From Sphingobacterium chuzhouense (GTDB taxonomy: Bacteria > Bacteroidota > Bacteroidia > Sphingobacteriales > Sphingobacteriaceae): a DNA stretch of 64,000 bases. The stretch is taken from NCBI RefSeq assembly GCF_014692525.1, contig NZ_JACNYL010000002.1:620001-684000 (forward strand), in the 5' to 3' direction. Both the position numbers and the translations under genes were made by a program. The notes below the pieces were generated by a model. The model had not been told where the DNA came from and searched no databases. It saw nothing but the letters and a program-made list of their open reading frames with translations. Below, piece by piece: positions 1-9,831 of the stretch (position 1 is the stretch's first letter; each line of letters begins with the position of its first letter).

Positions 1-940
1 TTACATCGGTTTTACGGTTAGGCATCCTACTCCATATAAAATAACTACTAATTTTCCGATCGTTTGGCTGCGCTTCGAACAGACGAATTAACAGCTCATA
101 TTTTTTGGGATCGTATCCCTTAGGTTTGGTAATAGGTATCATATTCTCAACGCTATCGGTAAGACATATACGAAAATTATAAGCTTGAACGCCATCGTCT
201 CCAGTTCCGATAGGTGAGGCGGCCTTTTCGCTGATACCCCATAGTAGCCCGCTTGATGGGTCTTCTGGATTTACATAGGGGCTTACGCCATCAGGAAATT
301 GATGATAACCCGATTGTTTACGATACTCAGGAAGTTGAAAACCGCTATATGTTTCACCATATACACTGTTGTCTTCTCTTCCGACGGTATAAGAAACACC
401 AGCTAACGCCAACAGATCGCCTTCGTAAGTACAGTCCAGAAACATTTTAGCAGTAACATATCTCTTTTTTCGGGTTGACCCATAAGTATTTACCAATGTC
501 ACTGATTTTATTTGTGTATTTTCTTTAGTTACACTTTCAATCCTCTTATTGAAAATAATAGGTATCTCAGCTTCTTTTATATAGTCATCAAATACCTTAG
601 CTGCGGCGCTTGGTTCAAATTTCCATGTTTCTTCTTCTTCATAAATCTTACCTAATCGTCTGTAAAAATCTCGCGATAGCCCGCCTATGGCCTGTTTATT
701 TCCAATGTCGGTCTGACCAAGCCCCCCCGAGGATAGTCCTCCTATATGCTCATCTGTAGCAATCAATAGAACCGATCTTCCCATCTGCTTAGCTGTATAT
801 GCCGCAATCACTCCTGATGAAGTTGCTCCATAAATACATATATCATAGTGTTCTTCGTTTTTTAAAGAAGATGCTTTCATGGTGCTAACTAAGCACCCTA
901 ATAAAATTGTTAAAAGAAATATCTTTACTTTCATCATCAT
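1..940 (-). CDS. FAD-dependent oxidoreductase, C-terminus cut by window edge
   Basis: An open frame runs from the ATG triplet at 940 to base 1 without a stop, so about 313 N-terminal residues are visible and the C-terminus lies outside. A short hydrophobic leader (about residues 5-20) precedes a Rossmann nucleotide-binding segment (DICIYGATSSGVIAAY, about residues 33-48), and a GGLSSGGLGQTD stretch resembles FAD-dependent oxidoreductases of the PF12831 type. The leader suggests export to the periplasm. The gene lies 67 bases downstream of susD on the same strand, so it probably belongs to the uptake locus and may oxidise part of the imported glycan or its product. The substrate cannot be told. 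The family call is fairly secure, the role is inference. Confidence 0.75.
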   Translation of the reverse strand, partial: MMMKVKIFLLTILLGCLVSTMKASSLKNEEHYDICIYGATSSGVIAAYTAKQMGRSVLLIATDEHIGGLSSGGLGQTDIGNKQAIGGLSRDFYRRLGKIYEEEETWKFEPSAAAKVFDDYIKEAEIPIIFNKRIESVTKENTQIKSVTLVNTYGSTRKKRYVTAKMFLDCTYEGDLLALAGVSYTVGREDNSVYGETYSGFQLPEYRKQSGYHQFPDGVSPYVNPEDPSSGLLWGISEKAASPIGTGDDGVQAYNFRICLTDSVENMIPITKPKGYDPKKYELLIRLFEAQPNDRKISSYFIWSRMPNRKTDV

Positions 941-1007
941 TATGGCTTTTAAAAATTATTTAATTATCAAATTAATGTGCTAAATAAAGTTGGCTATGAA
1001 ACTCATA

Positions 1008-2672
1008 TCAATAATTTGGGTTTTGGATAAGCTCATGGTTTACTTCCATTTCCAACCTCGGTATGGGCCACAGATAATCCCGATCTTTATTATAAACTCT
1101 GGTTTCTATTACTCTCATCTTATTTCCATTCGGAACAGCCTCATAGTGGGGAGTTCCATTTTTATCTATCGTAGGAGCTGTTTCTAGAAAGTCGTTCCGC
1201 ACTCTACCCAATAATTTTCCGGGCATAACTTCATGTGCTATTTTCCAGCGACGGATATCAAAGAATCGTAATCCTTCCGCTGCAAATTCATACTTTCTTT
1301 CTTTTCTAATGATATATCTCAAATCCTCTTGGCTTTTTCCACCTGTTATGGGAGGCATCTCTACCGAAGAGCGCTGACGAACGGCATTTATAGCGTTATA
1401 CACGGATTGATCGATCTCGTTAAGTTCTACTTTAGCCTCCGCATAGTTCAACAATACTTCGGCATATCGAAAAAGAATAATGTTAATATTTGAACGTCCA
1501 GGTTCTTCCCTATCGGCAACATCCGTATACTTACGCCACAGATAACCCGAAAAAGTAGCATAAGCATTAGTTGCATCGATATTTGACACTCTGGTGGCTG
1601 GCACCGTGTTATAGTTCCAAGTCATCAAACTATCCGGATGTGTTTCAAACATATAGTTTATGAATCGGGTCTGTGGCAAAACAATGCTGTAGTTTAATCT
1701 CGGATCACGATTCTCGAATGGCTTTTCAGGATTGAACAGCGGGGATTTGTCAATAGGAAGTCCATCTATGCATTCATAAGAATCAACCATAGATTGAACA
1801 GGTATTTTTCCAGAAAAACCTTTTGCTAACCGAGAGTAAAACTGATTTGCAAGTCCGTGAACCTGTAAACCTTCCAGATATTGAACAGAAAAAATTATTT
1901 CTTTTGAATTTTGTCCCGCATAAGAAAACAATTCATCGAATTTATCATGCAATTGATAGTTTCCTAATTCCATCAATTCTTGCGCAGCATTCACCGCTTC
2001 CTCCCATCTTTCATTAAAAAGTGCAACCCTTGATTTTAAAGCTAGCGCTGTCCCTACATTTACCCTTCCTCTATTTGATGAATTAGTGTCTTTTAAAAGA
2101 AAAGGTTTTGCAGCATCTAACTCCGATATAATAAAATCGGTGATTTCATCCTTCGTAGCACGCCGTGTTTGTGAGTCAGACAAAGATACCATGTGTTTGA
2201 TAAGGGGCACACCGCCAAACAACTCGTTTAAATAAAAATAATAATAGGCTCGAAAAAAACGTGCCTCCGAAATAAGTCGGTTGTAACTTTCTTCCGGCAC
2301 AACTTCTTTAAGACGTTCTTCCTGATCAAGAATATTATTACATCTTGCTATGCCCATATAAAAGTGCGACCAAAAACCACTTGTAAAACTATTATTAGGA
2401 TTTATTAATCCTAATCCAAGAACCTGTAGATCGTTGGTATTCCTTTCCCATGCTATATCGGAAGCATAGTCGAGCGTCAAAGAAAAGGGTGTTCCTGAAA
2501 AAGAATACCACAATGAATTATACACACCAGTTACCGCTATTTCCAATTCCGTTTCATTTGCTAAAAAATTTTCATTGAATGGGCTATCCAGCGGAAAGCG
2601 CTCAAGATATTCCTTATTGCATGATATACCTATCATACAGAAAATCAACATTATATATAGTTTACTTTTCAT
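1008..2672 (-). CDS. SusD/RagB-type nutrient-binding outer membrane lipoprotein
   Basis: This is the surface lipoprotein that captures substrate and forms the lid on its SusC partner. From the ATG at 2672 it is 554 residues and begins with a lipoprotein signal peptide ending in the lipobox IGISC (lipidated Cys18). A longer frame opens at 2702, but it would overlap the susC stop and put ten polar residues before the signal peptide; AAAGGA lies just upstream of 2672. The middle shows TPR-like helical repeats (FFRAYYYFYLNELFGG) and the C-terminus has the family pattern FRYAEVLLNYAEAKVELNE followed by an arginine-rich RRWK segment. It starts 16 bases after the susC stop and is surely co-transcribed with it. 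The ligand is unknown. Confidence 0.93.
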   Translation of the reverse strand: MKSKLYIMLIFCMIGISCNKEYLERFPLDSPFNENFLANETELEIAVTGVYNSLWYSFSGTPFSLTLDYASDIAWERNTNDLQVLGLGLINPNNSFTSGFWSHFYMGIARCNNILDQEERLKEVVPEESYNRLISEARFFRAYYYFYLNELFGGVPLIKHMVSLSDSQTRRATKDEITDFIISELDAAKPFLLKDTNSSNRGRVNVGTALALKSRVALFNERWEEAVNAAQELMELGNYQLHDKFDELFSYAGQNSKEIIFSVQYLEGLQVHGLANQFYSRLAKGFSGKIPVQSMVDSYECIDGLPIDKSPLFNPEKPFENRDPRLNYSIVLPQTRFINYMFETHPDSLMTWNYNTVPATRVSNIDATNAYATFSGYLWRKYTDVADREEPGRSNINIILFRYAEVLLNYAEAKVELNEIDQSVYNAINAVRQRSSVEMPPITGGKSQEDLRYIIRKERKYEFAAEGLRFFDIRRWKIAHEVMPGKLLGRVRNDFLETAPTIDKNGTPHYEAVPNGNKMRVIETRVYNKDRDYLWPIPRLEMEVNHELIQNPNY

Positions 2673-2688
2673 TACTATGTCCTTTCTA

Positions 2689-5600
2689 TTAAAACCTGAC
2701 ATTCAATCCAACAGTATACACTTTCATCTGTGGATACCAACTCCCGTTTCCTACTGGTCCTTCCGGATCATACCCTTCCCAAAACTTGGAAAAAGTGAAA
2801 AGATTTTGTCCGCTGGCGTATATTCTCCAATTTTTCATACCAGCCAAAATCGGCAAGGTATAACCTATTTGTATATTTTTAACACGCAGATAAGCCGCAC
2901 TTCTCATCCAGAACGTTGAATTTTGAATATTATTTATCTCATTAAAAGCTAAACGCGGGAAAGAAGCATTGGGGTTATCGGGTGTCCATCGATCTTTATG
3001 TTGTTCCTGCACCGTTCCCCCTTCATAAAAAGGCATAATTCCTTGTCCATACAAATAACCATCCGCTTTCCCAACACCTTGCATGAATAAGGAAAAATCG
3101 AATCCTTTGTATGTTAAATCTACATTTGCACTATAGCTGTAGCGAGGTAGATGACTTCCCATAATGATTTCGTCACGTTGATCAATCACACCATCGTTAT
3201 TTTGATCTTTATATTTAATATCTCCCGGTGCTACACTTCCAAACTGGGCAGCGTGATTTTCCACATCCTCCGTATTTCCAAAAAATCCGATTGCTTCATA
3301 TCCATATAACGAATTCATGGGATACCCTTCATGGTTTACTTGTAATCCCGTCCGTTGCACCCCCTTCATATCCAATACCTTATTCTTTACATCCGAAATA
3401 TTTAGCGTAATACCATAATTAAATTCATTAAAAGAATTACGATAACTCAAGGAAAGATCCCATCCTTTATTTTCCATGATACCGGCATTTTGGTAAGGTG
3501 CTCCCAAACCGATTGATTTTGGAATATCAAGTTGCAACAACAAATCTGTTGTTTTTCTGTAGTAATAATCCGCCGTAATATGCAGATGAGACCATAATAT
3601 TAAATCCAGTCCAATATCCGTCACCGCGGTGGTCTCCCACCGAATAGCCGGATTTGCCATTGTATTCAATGCTGCTCCCATATTTATTTTTTCATTAAAA
3701 GAGTAGTTGTTGTTACCTATAGATACAAATGCTGCAAATGGATAACGACCAATATCTTGATTTCCTAATTTACCCCAAGACCCTCGTATTTTCATATCTG
3801 TTATCACATTCGAAAAATTCTGCGCAAATGGCTCTTGTGAAATCCGCCAGCCTGCAGAAAAAGAAGGAAAAAAGGCGTATTTATTACCCGTTGCAAAACG
3901 GGATGAACCATCGTACCTTCCATTTGCTTCAAACAGATATTTTTCCTTGTAATTGTAATTCAGTCGTCCGAAAAACGATCTTAAAGCCCAATGGGAAGCT
4001 GTTCCACCTGTTCGCTCATTTTCTCTATTTCCTGCGTTAATCTCTTGATATTGCGGTAATAAAAACACTTCTCTATAGGCGGATAAATCATTATCATACT
4101 GATCTTCCTGCTGAAACCCACCTAGCACCGTTAACCGATGATTATTTACGATTTCTTTGTCAAAAGTGGCTAGTAAACGAACATTATTATACCAAAGTTG
4201 GCTATAGCTTTCTGTTAAAGAATTTCGGGTAGGTTTCGCATAACTTTTACTACCATCCCAATTATATGTCTGGATAATATCAGAAAATGATTTGTTATGG
4301 CTTATTTCAAATTTTGGAGAGTAGACAAAATTCAGTTTTAACCACTCGGACGGTTCATACTTTACATCCAAATTACCTATAGAGCGTATGGGCATTTCGA
4401 AATTAAGTCCGCCATCCCTTGCTTTAGCAATAGGATTATCACCATTCCACCCTTCTCCGTATTGGCCAGTCGACAGAATACCGGCTTGATTAGCAGGTAT
4501 TCTTCTCATCCAGTGAAATATATTGGATGTTCCGGACGAAGGCTCTGTAAGTTCTCTTCGTGTTAAAAACAAGTCCATAGCGGTACTCCACTTCTCACTC
4601 AATTTAATATCCGTATTTAAGCGAAAACTATAACGCTTAAAATTGGTATTGTCAATTATTCCGTCTTGGTCAATATAATTAAGCGATCCGAATACCTTGA
4701 CTCGCTCTGTTGAAGAACTTAAACCTACGTGGTGGCTTTGCATAAAACCACTATTTTTCATAGTTAATTTTTTCCAGTCCGTATCGGGGTAGCGGTCTGG
4801 ATTAGTAGATCTTCCAGCTATATATTCATCAAGCATTCCTTGAGAAAACAACGGATCACGCCCTGTATTGGTGTAAGCCTCATTAATCAAGGTCATATGA
4901 TCCAATCCATTAACAAGATCAGTCATATTTGTAGGTGTTTGCCATCCCGCATACGCACCATAATCTATATTAAAACCTTGTTTATCCGCTCTCTTGGTCG
5001 TCACCAATATAACTCCTCCTGCTGCTCTTGCCCCGTATATCGCAGCAGACGCGGCATCTTTTAATACCGAAACACTTTCGATTTCATTGGGATCTACATT
5101 ATTAATATTTGTTTGTACACCGTCAACAAGTACAAGAGGTCCCATACCACTCCCAAGTGTTCCAACTCCTCTAATTAACAAGTTTCCATCGTCACGACCG
5201 GGCTGGCCTGATTGTTGCCTTACTGTCAAACCCGGCACCAAACCCTGCAGTGCCGCTGAAGATTGAGCAACTGGTCTTTTGGCTATTTCCTCACCTTTTA
5301 CAGTAGATACAGATCCTGTCAGATTCACCTTCTTTTGGGTACCGTATCCAACAACAACAACCTCGTCCAAGCCGCTCAACGATTCCGCAAGCGCTATCTC
5401 CACGCTACCCGAAGCGGGCACGGATAGTTCTCTTGTGGTATATCCCAACAAGGCAAACACCAATATTTGACCGCTTTCTACAGAAAGAGAAAACCGGCCA
5501 TGACCATCAGAAACAGTTCCACTGGACATGCCTTTTATTCTTATCGTCACACCACTCAACAACTGTCCATTGGTTCCCCGAATTGTGCCGGATAGTATCC

Positions 5601-6012
5601 GTTGTTGATCATTCGTTGGTATACCAGTTTCTATATCGGATTTTGGTTTCGGTTTTCTTTGACGAACAAGTACGAGATTTCTGTCAATCTCAAATACTAA
5701 GTTATGTGGATTGAGCACTTCCGTCAAAATCTCTTTAAAGTCGCGGTTACGTACCTGCAAAGTGATTCCTTGTCTTTTATTTATCAATGCACCATTATAC
5801 AAGAAGTCGTATCCAGTCTGCTTCTGAATTTCATCTAAAACATCCCGAAGCGTTGCGTTCTTTACGCTCAAGTTCACCTTTTGAGCGAAAGTTTCCGCCT
5901 GTGCATGCATTAAGGAAATCAATACAATGAAAAGTATAACCTTCATCCTAATTATATATTTAAATAGGGTTTGCCGCAATTCCTTGCGATTTTTCAAATA
6001 GAATTTATACAT
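2689..6012 (-). CDS. SusC/RagA TonB-dependent transporter with N-terminal STN signalling domain
   Basis: An outer membrane transporter of 1107 residues. In order: a signal segment (about 24-43), an STN secretin/TonB short N-terminal domain (about 45-118, with TLRDVLDEIQKQTGYDFLY), a carboxypeptidase-regulatory-like domain (about 139-212), a TonB-box-like DEVVVVGYG (216-224), the plug (about 225-345) and a beta-barrel ending in the aromatic NVRF. STN domains in this family contact a FecR-type anti-sigma in the periplasm, which fits the fecR and ECF sigma genes directly upstream. The first ATG at 6012 is kept, but the ATG at 5946 (MKVILFIV) would give a cleaner signal peptide. The substrate is probably an oligosaccharide or peptide; no degradative enzyme is visible to name it. 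Confidence 0.94.
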   Translation of the reverse strand: MYKFYLKNRKELRQTLFKYIIRMKVILFIVLISLMHAQAETFAQKVNLSVKNATLRDVLDEIQKQTGYDFLYNGALINKRQGITLQVRNRDFKEILTEVLNPHNLVFEIDRNLVLVRQRKPKPKSDIETGIPTNDQQRILSGTIRGTNGQLLSGVTIRIKGMSSGTVSDGHGRFSLSVESGQILVFALLGYTTRELSVPASGSVEIALAESLSGLDEVVVVGYGTQKKVNLTGSVSTVKGEEIAKRPVAQSSAALQGLVPGLTVRQQSGQPGRDDGNLLIRGVGTLGSGMGPLVLVDGVQTNINNVDPNEIESVSVLKDAASAAIYGARAAGGVILVTTKRADKQGFNIDYGAYAGWQTPTNMTDLVNGLDHMTLINEAYTNTGRDPLFSQGMLDEYIAGRSTNPDRYPDTDWKKLTMKNSGFMQSHHVGLSSSTERVKVFGSLNYIDQDGIIDNTNFKRYSFRLNTDIKLSEKWSTAMDLFLTRRELTEPSSGTSNIFHWMRRIPANQAGILSTGQYGEGWNGDNPIAKARDGGLNFEMPIRSIGNLDVKYEPSEWLKLNFVYSPKFEISHNKSFSDIIQTYNWDGSKSYAKPTRNSLTESYSQLWYNNVRLLATFDKEIVNNHRLTVLGGFQQEDQYDNDLSAYREVFLLPQYQEINAGNRENERTGGTASHWALRSFFGRLNYNYKEKYLFEANGRYDGSSRFATGNKYAFFPSFSAGWRISQEPFAQNFSNVITDMKIRGSWGKLGNQDIGRYPFAAFVSIGNNNYSFNEKINMGAALNTMANPAIRWETTAVTDIGLDLILWSHLHITADYYYRKTTDLLLQLDIPKSIGLGAPYQNAGIMENKGWDLSLSYRNSFNEFNYGITLNISDVKNKVLDMKGVQRTGLQVNHEGYPMNSLYGYEAIGFFGNTEDVENHAAQFGSVAPGDIKYKDQNNDGVIDQRDEIIMGSHLPRYSYSANVDLTYKGFDFSLFMQGVGKADGYLYGQGIMPFYEGGTVQEQHKDRWTPDNPNASFPRLAFNEINNIQNSTFWMRSAAYLRVKNIQIGYTLPILAGMKNWRIYASGQNLFTFSKFWEGYDPEGPVGNGSWYPQMKVYTVGLNVRF

Positions 6013-6095
6013 TTGGTAGTAGAGTTTGTGGACAATAATTTGATTATTATCTTTTTTTGCTTTTAGTCAGATTTATTTTCCTAAACACTTTTATA

Positions 6096-6122
6096 ATCGG
6101 GAGTGCTGGTACCACTTCCGAT
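6096..6122. other. Hairpin between fecR and susC
   Basis: A 10-bp stem (ATCGG G AGTG paired with CACT T CCGAT, one G-T pair) closes a 7-base loop in the 149-base gap between the fecR stop and the susC start. No T-run follows on the minus strand, so it is a poor intrinsic terminator. It could be a processing or stability element that uncouples regulator and transporter levels. Confidence 0.5.
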
Positions 6123-6161
6123 TTATGTTTATATATATATATTTAATTCTTGTTCGCCAGC

Positions 6162-7346
6162 TTAATTCATTACCGTTACCCTCCTTCCTTCAATTTTAAA
6201 TTTATAGCTAGATATTCTTTCCAAATGCTCCAATAGCTCGGAAAGTCTTCGTGTTCTTATTATAGAGGCTACAAAAAGATCATCAGTACGTGTCTCTATG
6301 TGTAATTCTTCAATATCATACCATCTCTCGAGTTGTTCCATGACCTGATCAATATTATAGTCGTTAAAGCTGAAATAACCTTCTTTCCAGGCCAACACAT
6401 CTCTCATCCGTGCGTCTCCTATACTAATATTTCCTTGATGGTTTACGACTGCCTGCGTTCCTGGAACGAGCACGGTCTTACCTTGTTTACTTGTCACTTC
6501 CACCGAACCTTCAACCAAAGTAGTATATACCCCATTTGCGGCCGGATTTGCGGTTACATTAAATGCGGTACCGAGAACTTTGACAGCTGTGTTTCCGGCG
6601 GATACCACAAATGGCTTGTTTTCATCTCGGGCAACCTCAAAATAGAGTTCGCCCGTAATTTGTACGTTACGTTCCGATAAGCCAAAAGCGGATGGATATG
6701 TAATACTTGAACCCGAATTTAGCAATACAGTTGTGCCGTCAGTCAAACGTAGTTTCGCGGTATTACCTTTTGGATTTGTAAACGTCTTTAAATCTCCTTC
6801 ATTATTTGTTTGCCTTACCACAAACAATATCCCTCCTTCTTCATCTCCAACAATCTCAATCCCTTCATTGGCTAAAACAGATTTATCCGTTTCCATCAGG
6901 TTATATACAGTGCCATTAGCTAAGCTTAGTCTGACTTGTGCTTGATCTGGAAGAAAAATGTCGTTTTCCATAACTACTGTACGGCCTTGCAGATCGTCTG
7001 ATTGATAACGGTTGAATAGTACCGTAAATAACAATAGCGCCCCGACTAGGATCGCCGCTGCCCACCATATTCGATAACGTCTATGTTTTAAAGAAATTAA
7101 ATCCCGGTTGTTTTCGGTTGTTCGATCAGTCAATGTAGATCTTATTTTACGTAATGTATTGTCTGGATTGAATTTTTCAGGCTTATAATCGATATCTAGA
7201 TATTTTGCTATCAATCTATCCAACTCGTTATCAACATCCTCTACATTCTTTTTATCGATGAGTTCCAAAAGCTCTCTTAATTCCGCTTTTTCAATATTAT
7301 TTTTGGCGTATTGCGTCAATAAGTATTGTAATCTACTGTTATTCAT
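6162..7346 (-). CDS. FecR-family anti-sigma factor
   Basis: A 394-residue single-span inner membrane protein. The cytoplasmic N-terminal part (1-90) should bind the ECF sigma factor, one membrane segment lies at about 93-111 (WWAAAILVGALLLFTVLF), and the periplasmic part carries the FecR domain (about 180-280, TFTNPKGNTAKLRLTDGT and FEVARDENKPFVV) and a C-terminal DUF4974-like domain (about 320-392) related to STN. The known mechanism in this family is relay of substrate occupancy from the SusC STN domain to the sigma factor. It sits between the sigma gene (117-base gap) and susC (149-base gap), the standard Bacteroidota order. Length and domain layout are normal. Confidence 0.93.
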   Translation of the reverse strand: MNNSRLQYLLTQYAKNNIEKAELRELLELIDKKNVEDVDNELDRLIAKYLDIDYKPEKFNPDNTLRKIRSTLTDRTTENNRDLISLKHRRYRIWWAAAILVGALLLFTVLFNRYQSDDLQGRTVVMENDIFLPDQAQVRLSLANGTVYNLMETDKSVLANEGIEIVGDEEGGILFVVRQTNNEGDLKTFTNPKGNTAKLRLTDGTTVLLNSGSSITYPSAFGLSERNVQITGELYFEVARDENKPFVVSAGNTAVKVLGTAFNVTANPAANGVYTTLVEGSVEVTSKQGKTVLVPGTQAVVNHQGNISIGDARMRDVLAWKEGYFSFNDYNIDQVMEQLERWYDIEELHIETRTDDLFVASIIRTRRLSELLEHLERISSYKFKIEGRRVTVMN

Positions 7347-7463
7347 CCGGTTCTACTAGTTTATAAAATGGCACTATAATGCTATGACCGTGTTGTCTAA
7401 ACGTAGAACACCGCAAATAAAAAAAAAGACTAGTCGTTTTTTGATTTTTTTATTTTTTTCAAC

Positions 7464-8039
7464 CTAAAAGTATAAAAAGAAGAGAAGAAAAAGTGCTTCT
7501 TGACCAAGCCCACTCTTTTTCAAACTTTTGGTGGCTTGCACAATGTGGTTTTTTACGGTATTGATAGAAATATCCAATTGGTCAGCAATTTCTTGATAGC
7601 TGAATCCGTCTATCCGGCTTAACGAGAATACCTTTTTCTGTTGAGGTGGCAAGCTATTTAAAAAATTCTGAATTTTCATTTTCAATTCTTTCGCGGCGAT
7701 GATATCATACGTAGAATCGCTGGTTTCAGAGAGCCCATCCCATAGACGTTCAAAACAGTTATAGGAACGCTTGATACTACGTAGCTTATTAAGTGATAGT
7801 CTTTTTGTCAATACATATATGTATGTCCACAAATCTTGATCCGATTGGATTTTAGCCCGATTTTCCCATAACTTTATGAATACCTCTTGAACTATATCAT
7901 CACTCCAACCTGTATCTTTGACAAGAAAGAAAGAAACATTGAATACACGTTCAACATAGGTATAATATATCCTTTCAAATGCATCTTCTTCCCCTGTTAT
8001 AAACAAGGCAAGCACGTCCTTATCAAGTTGTTTTATCAT
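7464..8039 (-). CDS. ECF-type RNA polymerase sigma-70 factor (FecI-like)
   Basis: A 191-residue sigma factor with region 2 at about 15-85 (DDIVQEVFIKLWENR) and a helix-turn-helix region 4 at about 125-175 (FSYQEIADQLDISINTVKNHI). It should direct transcription of the downstream susCD genes when freed by the adjacent FecR protein. The last eleven residues (EALFLLFFLYF) are strongly hydrophobic, a tail often seen in Bacteroidota ECF factors next to FecR and possibly a membrane or anti-sigma contact. The 117-base gap before fecR contains an A/T-rich dyad around GACTAGTC (7428-7435). No TAnnTTTG box was seen upstream, so how this gene is expressed is unclear. Confidence 0.93.
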   Translation of the reverse strand: MIKQLDKDVLALFITGEEDAFERIYYTYVERVFNVSFFLVKDTGWSDDIVQEVFIKLWENRAKIQSDQDLWTYIYVLTKRLSLNKLRSIKRSYNCFERLWDGLSETSDSTYDIIAAKELKMKIQNFLNSLPPQQKKVFSLSRIDGFSYQEIADQLDISINTVKNHIVQATKSLKKSGLGQEALFLLFFLYF

Positions 8040-8182
8040 TTTTAGCGCCCCTTTTTACTGGCCAACTTTTTTCTAAAAATAAGATAATTATAATATATTT
8101 TCAATTTTTCAATAACCGCTAAATTTGGAATTTATATAACTTTCTATCTTTTCATAAACTTACGGTCGCAGTGGACGAGATG

Positions 8183-8214
8183 GAACAAAAACAAAAGACC
8201 GATAAAAATCGGCC
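8183..8214 (-). terminator. Intrinsic terminator of the ammonium transporter gene
   Basis: On the minus strand a 7-bp stem (GGCCGAT / ATCGGTC, one G-U pair) with a T4 loop is followed by TTTTGTTTTTGTT. It lies 43 bases past the amt stop codon. Confidence 0.8.
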
Positions 8215-8257
8215 TTCCTTGTTGTTTAGTTTAGTGTTCGAGTTAATTTAATTTCCG

Positions 8258-9595
8258 TCAATTATTTCCTTCATATGAAAGCCTCTCGCCGTGTTGTGAT
8301 AGATCCAATCCCTCTTCTTCTTCTTGATCACTGACACGTAATGGTGTTATCATATCTGTTGCTTTTAGAAGAATGAATGCGATCACGAGAATAAATACAG
8401 AGGCTCCAACAAGGCCGATAAGGTGCGCGGTAAAAAGCCCTGTTTCTCCGTAATACAAACCATTCGTTTCCACCGCCCCGTTGATTGCAGAATGTGCAAA
8501 TACGCCGGTTAATATCATACCAACCATTCCGCCCACACCGTGGCTAGGAAATACGTCCAATGTATCATCGATATTCGATTTGGTACGCCAGTCAATCAAT
8601 AAGCGACTTATAATTGCTGCAACCGCACCAATAACGATAGAATGTGGAATACTTACAAATCCCGCGGCAGGTGTGATAGCCACTAAGCCGACAACCACAC
8701 CGATACAAGTTCCCAAAGCAGATGGTTTGATGCCTCGTGCGGCATCAAATAAGATGTACATAATTGCTGCCGCACCAGATGCAGCCGTTGTAGTAGCCAT
8801 GGCTGTTGCTGCCAATGCATCCGCCGCGAAAGCTGACCCGGCATTGAAACCAAACCAACCAAACCATAGCAACCCCGTCCCTAAAAGTACATAAGTTATT
8901 CTTGCCGGTGTATGTTCTTTCGCCGTTTTACCTTGTTTCAAATAGATTGCGGAAGCTAATGCCGTTAATCCGGCAGACATGTGTACTACTGTTCCACCGG
9001 CAAAATCCAAAACACCCAATTGAAGTAAAACACCGTCGGGATGCCATGTGGCGTGTGCCAATGGTGCATATATAAAAATAAAGAATAAACAGATAAAAAG
9101 AATATAAGACGTAAAACGAATACGTTCGGCAAAAGCTCCCGTAATAAGCGCTGGCGTTATAATCGCAAATTTAAGTTGAAACATAGCAAACAGCACAAAT
9201 GGAATCGTAGGAGCGCCTTCCCAAGGTTCGCGATCCAACACACCATTAAACATAAAGAATGTTGTCGGATTCCCGATAATCCCTCCAATGGATTCGCCGA
9301 ATACCAAACTGAATCCAAACGCAAACCACATGACGGCTACGACAGCCATACAAATAAAACTTTGTAGCATAGTCGAGATAACGTTTCTTTTCTTAACCAT
9401 TCCACCGTAAAAGTAGGCCAAACCCGGGGTCATGATCAAAACAAGCGCTGTTGATGTTAACATCCAAGCTACATCTGCGGAATTATACTCATGTTCGGCC
9501 GAACCCGCAGGCAAAGCTGGGTTAAAAAATGCAATAACCACCAAAATAACCATTAACAAGAATGGTAAAAACGATTTTTTCTGATAAATAGACAT
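8258..9595 (-). CDS. amt: Ammonium transporter, Amt family
   Basis: An inner membrane ammonium channel of 445 residues with about eleven membrane spans after a cleavable-looking leader (LPFLLMVILVVIAFF). The family signatures DFAGGTVVHMSAG (197-209, with pore His205) and HGVGGMVG, holding the second pore histidine, are intact. The frame extends to a TTG at 9619, but the ATG at 9595 gives the normal leader and is chosen. No GlnK/PII gene is adjacent, unlike many amt loci, so the PII regulator must be elsewhere if present. The gene has its own terminator, and about 170 A/T-rich bases separate it from murA. A type III glutamine synthetase at 53.9 kb could use the imported ammonium. Confidence 0.95.
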   Translation of the reverse strand: MSIYQKKSFLPFLLMVILVVIAFFNPALPAGSAEHEYNSADVAWMLTSTALVLIMTPGLAYFYGGMVKKRNVISTMLQSFICMAVVAVMWFAFGFSLVFGESIGGIIGNPTTFFMFNGVLDREPWEGAPTIPFVLFAMFQLKFAIITPALITGAFAERIRFTSYILFICLFFIFIYAPLAHATWHPDGVLLQLGVLDFAGGTVVHMSAGLTALASAIYLKQGKTAKEHTPARITYVLLGTGLLWFGWFGFNAGSAFAADALAATAMATTTAASGAAAIMYILFDAARGIKPSALGTCIGVVVGLVAITPAAGFVSIPHSIVIGAVAAIISRLLIDWRTKSNIDDTLDVFPSHGVGGMVGMILTGVFAHSAINGAVETNGLYYGETGLFTAHLIGLVGASVFILVIAFILLKATDMITPLRVSDQEEEEGLDLSQHGERLSYEGNN

Positions 9596-9770
9596 ATGTT
9601 CATAATTTTTACGACACAATAATATGTAAAATATTCAAAAAATCAATTTTTTTATTCAAAAAACATAAAAAACAATGACATATAAATAAAAATTACATAA
9701 AAAAAAGATATAAACAATACAGAACAAAAAAATAACGCAACAGCTAACAAAAAAACAAAACATATTAAAC

Positions 9771-9798
9771 AAAAAAAGAGCAAATTTGATATTTGCCC
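9771..9798 (-). terminator. Terminator after murA
   Basis: A 6-bp stem GCAAAT / ATTTGC (9780-9785 with 9791-9796) with a 5-base loop lies 33 bases past the murA stop. On the minus strand it is followed by TCTTTTTTT. Confidence 0.65.
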
Positions 9799-9831
9799 TT
9801 CTTTTATTAAATTATAGTCTTTTCTTTATAC

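Noticed and set aside
7419..7442. Terminator between the sigma and FecR genes
   Set aside because: The dyad around GACTAGTC has a weak, almost purely A/T stem, and the two genes are expected to be co-expressed; left only as a remark.
8481..8894. 137-codon frame antisense to amt
   Set aside because: Alanine- and proline-rich shadow of the conserved transporter sequence.
9595..9619. TTG start for the ammonium transporter
   Set aside because: The ATG at 9595 gives a normal leader peptide; the extra eight residues are polar and not seen in the family.
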